Shown here one piece after another: positions 62,301 through 64,000 of a stretch of DNA of 64,000 bases. Location: positions 4,859,044-4,923,043 of the forward strand of contig VXAI01000039.1 of NCBI GenBank assembly GCA_013399305.1, written 5' to 3'. The stretch comes from Rostratula benghalensis. Taxonomy: Eukaryota; Chordata; Aves; Charadriiformes; Rostratulidae. The translations under genes and the position numbers were made by a program. The notes below the pieces were generated by a model. The model was not told where the DNA came from, made no database searches, and worked only from the letters and a program-made list of their open reading frames with translations. Each line of letters begins with the position of its first letter. Position 1 is the stretch's first letter.

Positions 62301-62812
62301 GAGAGGCTTTGGTTTTGTTCCAACAAAGGGCAAAAATATATTTCAAAATCTAAGTTGACACATAATGCAATGTTATTGCTTTCAAGGTCAATAATTGGGT
62401 GCTTAATGCTTGCATTCCAGGTACTTTTTTTTTGTCTTTATTTTCTGAGAATTCAGCAAAACTGATAACTGATTGTCGACAGTTTCCTACCTTCAATGAC
62501 GAACCATTCAATTGACTACTGCAGGTCTGTGTTCCTGACCCTTCATTGTTTGTTGCTCCTTACTAATTATCAAGGCCTGGGTGTTCAACTTTACTTGAAG
62601 GCATGTTCATTTTTTCAAAGTAATCCAAGTCGACCAGATCGTACAAGATCAGATGAACCTGTAAAACTTTGATGCCTATGTAATCTAAAACAGGATCTCA
62701 GGTATGGCCTCAAGTCCTAAAGCGTAGTCTAAACTCAGGGCTTTTATAAGAACAGTCTTTCCATTATTTTTCTGTTTGTTATATAGTGAATACATTATCA
62801 GTAAAATAGCAT

Positions 62813-62828
62813 GATTATATATATAATC
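62813..62828. repeat. 16-bp perfect palindrome
   Basis: GATTATATATATAATC is its own reverse complement. AT-rich and probably compositional. Confidence 0.85.
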
Positions 62829-63472
62829 CTCCATTTTATCACCTTAACATGAAAAAAAACAACAACTTTGTAGTATGTGATAAGTAAATAATGGTAGCGT
62901 TTCCAAGTTCATTCATCTGTATTGTATCTGTGTTATGTGAGGTTACTACTGGTGGCCAATCACTACCACACACCCAGACAACCAACAGGTTTGCATCTGG
63001 TTATTGCTTTGCTGGATGTATCACGCTTTGTATTACAGCTGAGACACAAATGGGTTCCTTCTGGATTTGTGGAAGAGACCAGCTTTACCACTTATAGAAA
63101 ATCTATCTTGCTACTAGTAGCTAACAAAGGAGCACATCTGCAAAGATTGTCTCCAGTGAAAGTTGCATTTTGATTTCACCATTTGAATTGCACAGTAATG
63201 TTCCTTCAAATGTATCTGTGCTTGTTAGCTTCCCAGCTACCTCCCTGAGCATCTAGCTATGCTACAGCTGGTTATCTTTAAGGAAATTCTCCAATGAATA
63301 AATTACCAGAAACATTATGATTATGGAAAGGAAAATACAACTCTTATATTCTCCTTCTGCCATTCTAAAATCAGGATGAGTGTCTAGGTAAGAGCCTGGA
63401 GTGAAAGTCAGGTTAATTAGCAATACTTTTCTTCCCTAACTACAAAGAATCCAGCTGACAATTTGGACGTGC

Positions 63473-63488
63473 AAAAAAAAAAAAAAAA
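63473..63488. repeat. Poly-A tract (16 A) with CAAA-rich tail
   Basis: Sixteen A followed by irregular CCAAA/CAAAAC units. No upstream retroposed gene or SINE body is recognisable. Confidence 0.9.
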
Positions 63489-64000
63489 CCAAACAAAGAC
63501 CAAAACACCAAAACCACAGAAAAAGCTCTGGAATATATAAATTGCATATAAATTGTAAATGTATATTAAAAATTTAAATATTTTATGCCAGTGATTTTTT
63601 TGTTACTAGTTGATGTGATCCTACTGGACATGCAGGATTTCTGCCTATAGCTTCATGGTGGTGAGGTTTATAAGTCTGTCAAGCTTTATGTAAACTGTGT
63701 TGTATCTCACATTTAGTTGAAATATATTTAAAATTGTGTGTGTTCATGCCTTTCAGGTACGTCTACCATCATAGCAGCTGAGAAGCAGGATAAATTAGCT
63801 CTTACTAACCATAGTGCTGACAAACTAGGCTGATCATTTAAAAAATAGTTTAGGCATTTCTATATTGCAATGAAATTGCCAAAGCTGGCTGAGAAGGAAT
63901 TAAAGCCTGTCTTTCCCCTTTCCTTCTCCTCTTCATTGGCAACAGCTGCTTCAGTAGCTTTGACACAGTCTTCTGACTGCAGTCCCTGCCTGCCTCCCCT

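Larger units (their letters stand above)
54409..64000. other. AT-rich gene-poor DNA
   Basis: Nearly 10 kb with no recognised transposon or gene. Items of note: a 99-bp splice-flanked open segment at 57877-57975 (see findings), a short CA repeat near 59354-59369, a minus-strand 138-codon open frame (59508-59092) spanning that CA repeat with no recognisable domain, a perfect 16-bp palindrome at 62813-62828 and an A16 tract at 63473-63488. Confidence 0.5.

Noticed and set aside
62813..62828. 16-bp palindrome as a regulatory site
   Set aside because: Pure alternating AT apart from its ends, so composition explains it.

Overview
The window looks like a stretch of a bird nuclear genome. It is AT-rich, has long gene-poor spans and almost no long reading frames. 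Its interspersed repeats are almost all chicken-repeat-1 (CR1) LINEs, several ending in the diagnostic ATTCTRTG-type 3' octamers, plus two solo LTRs of avian endogenous-retrovirus type. There are no Alu/B1-like SINEs, bacterial operons, rRNA, tRNA or CRISPR. A single N at 3861 indicates an assembled genome scaffold. CR1 also occurs in crocodilians and turtles; the bird call rests mainly on the LTR types, recognised from memory.

Layout. 1-2.07 kb: plain AT-rich DNA. 2.07-2.8 kb: an internally deleted minus-strand CR1. 4.7 kb: a possible small plus-strand coding exon, followed at 5.1-5.8 kb by a homeodomain-site-rich block that looks like a conserved non-coding element. 14.8-17.7 kb: the largest CR1 (plus strand), carrying a 24-nt patch copied from just outside itself. 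19.36-19.44 kb: a possible terminal exon whose reading phase fits the 4.7 kb exon. 20-34.7 kb: mostly featureless AT-rich sequence with two short CR1 3' tails (27.0 kb minus, 30.0 kb plus). 34.7-35.2 kb: a solo LTR. 35.2-43.7 kb: mostly unique DNA. 43.7-45.8 kb: a very old minus-strand CR1/L3-like LINE. 46.2-46.4 kb: a 69-bp tandem duplication. 49.3-51.9 kb: a CR1 interrupted by a 729-bp LTR. 52.9-54.4 kb: another CR1. 54.4-64 kb: unique AT-rich DNA.

No intact protein-coding gene is visible. Every CR1 reverse transcriptase seen is dead through deletion, stops or loss of catalytic aspartates. The best hypothesis for host coding content is that the first ~20 kb holds the 3' end of a plus-strand gene (candidate exons 4739-4826 and 19356-19439, with a ~14.5 kb intron holding the largest CR1) and the rest is a downstream gene desert. 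That is inference and needs a homology or RNA-seq check. I found no convincing undescribed system; the most unusual item is the templated 24-nt insertion at 15937.
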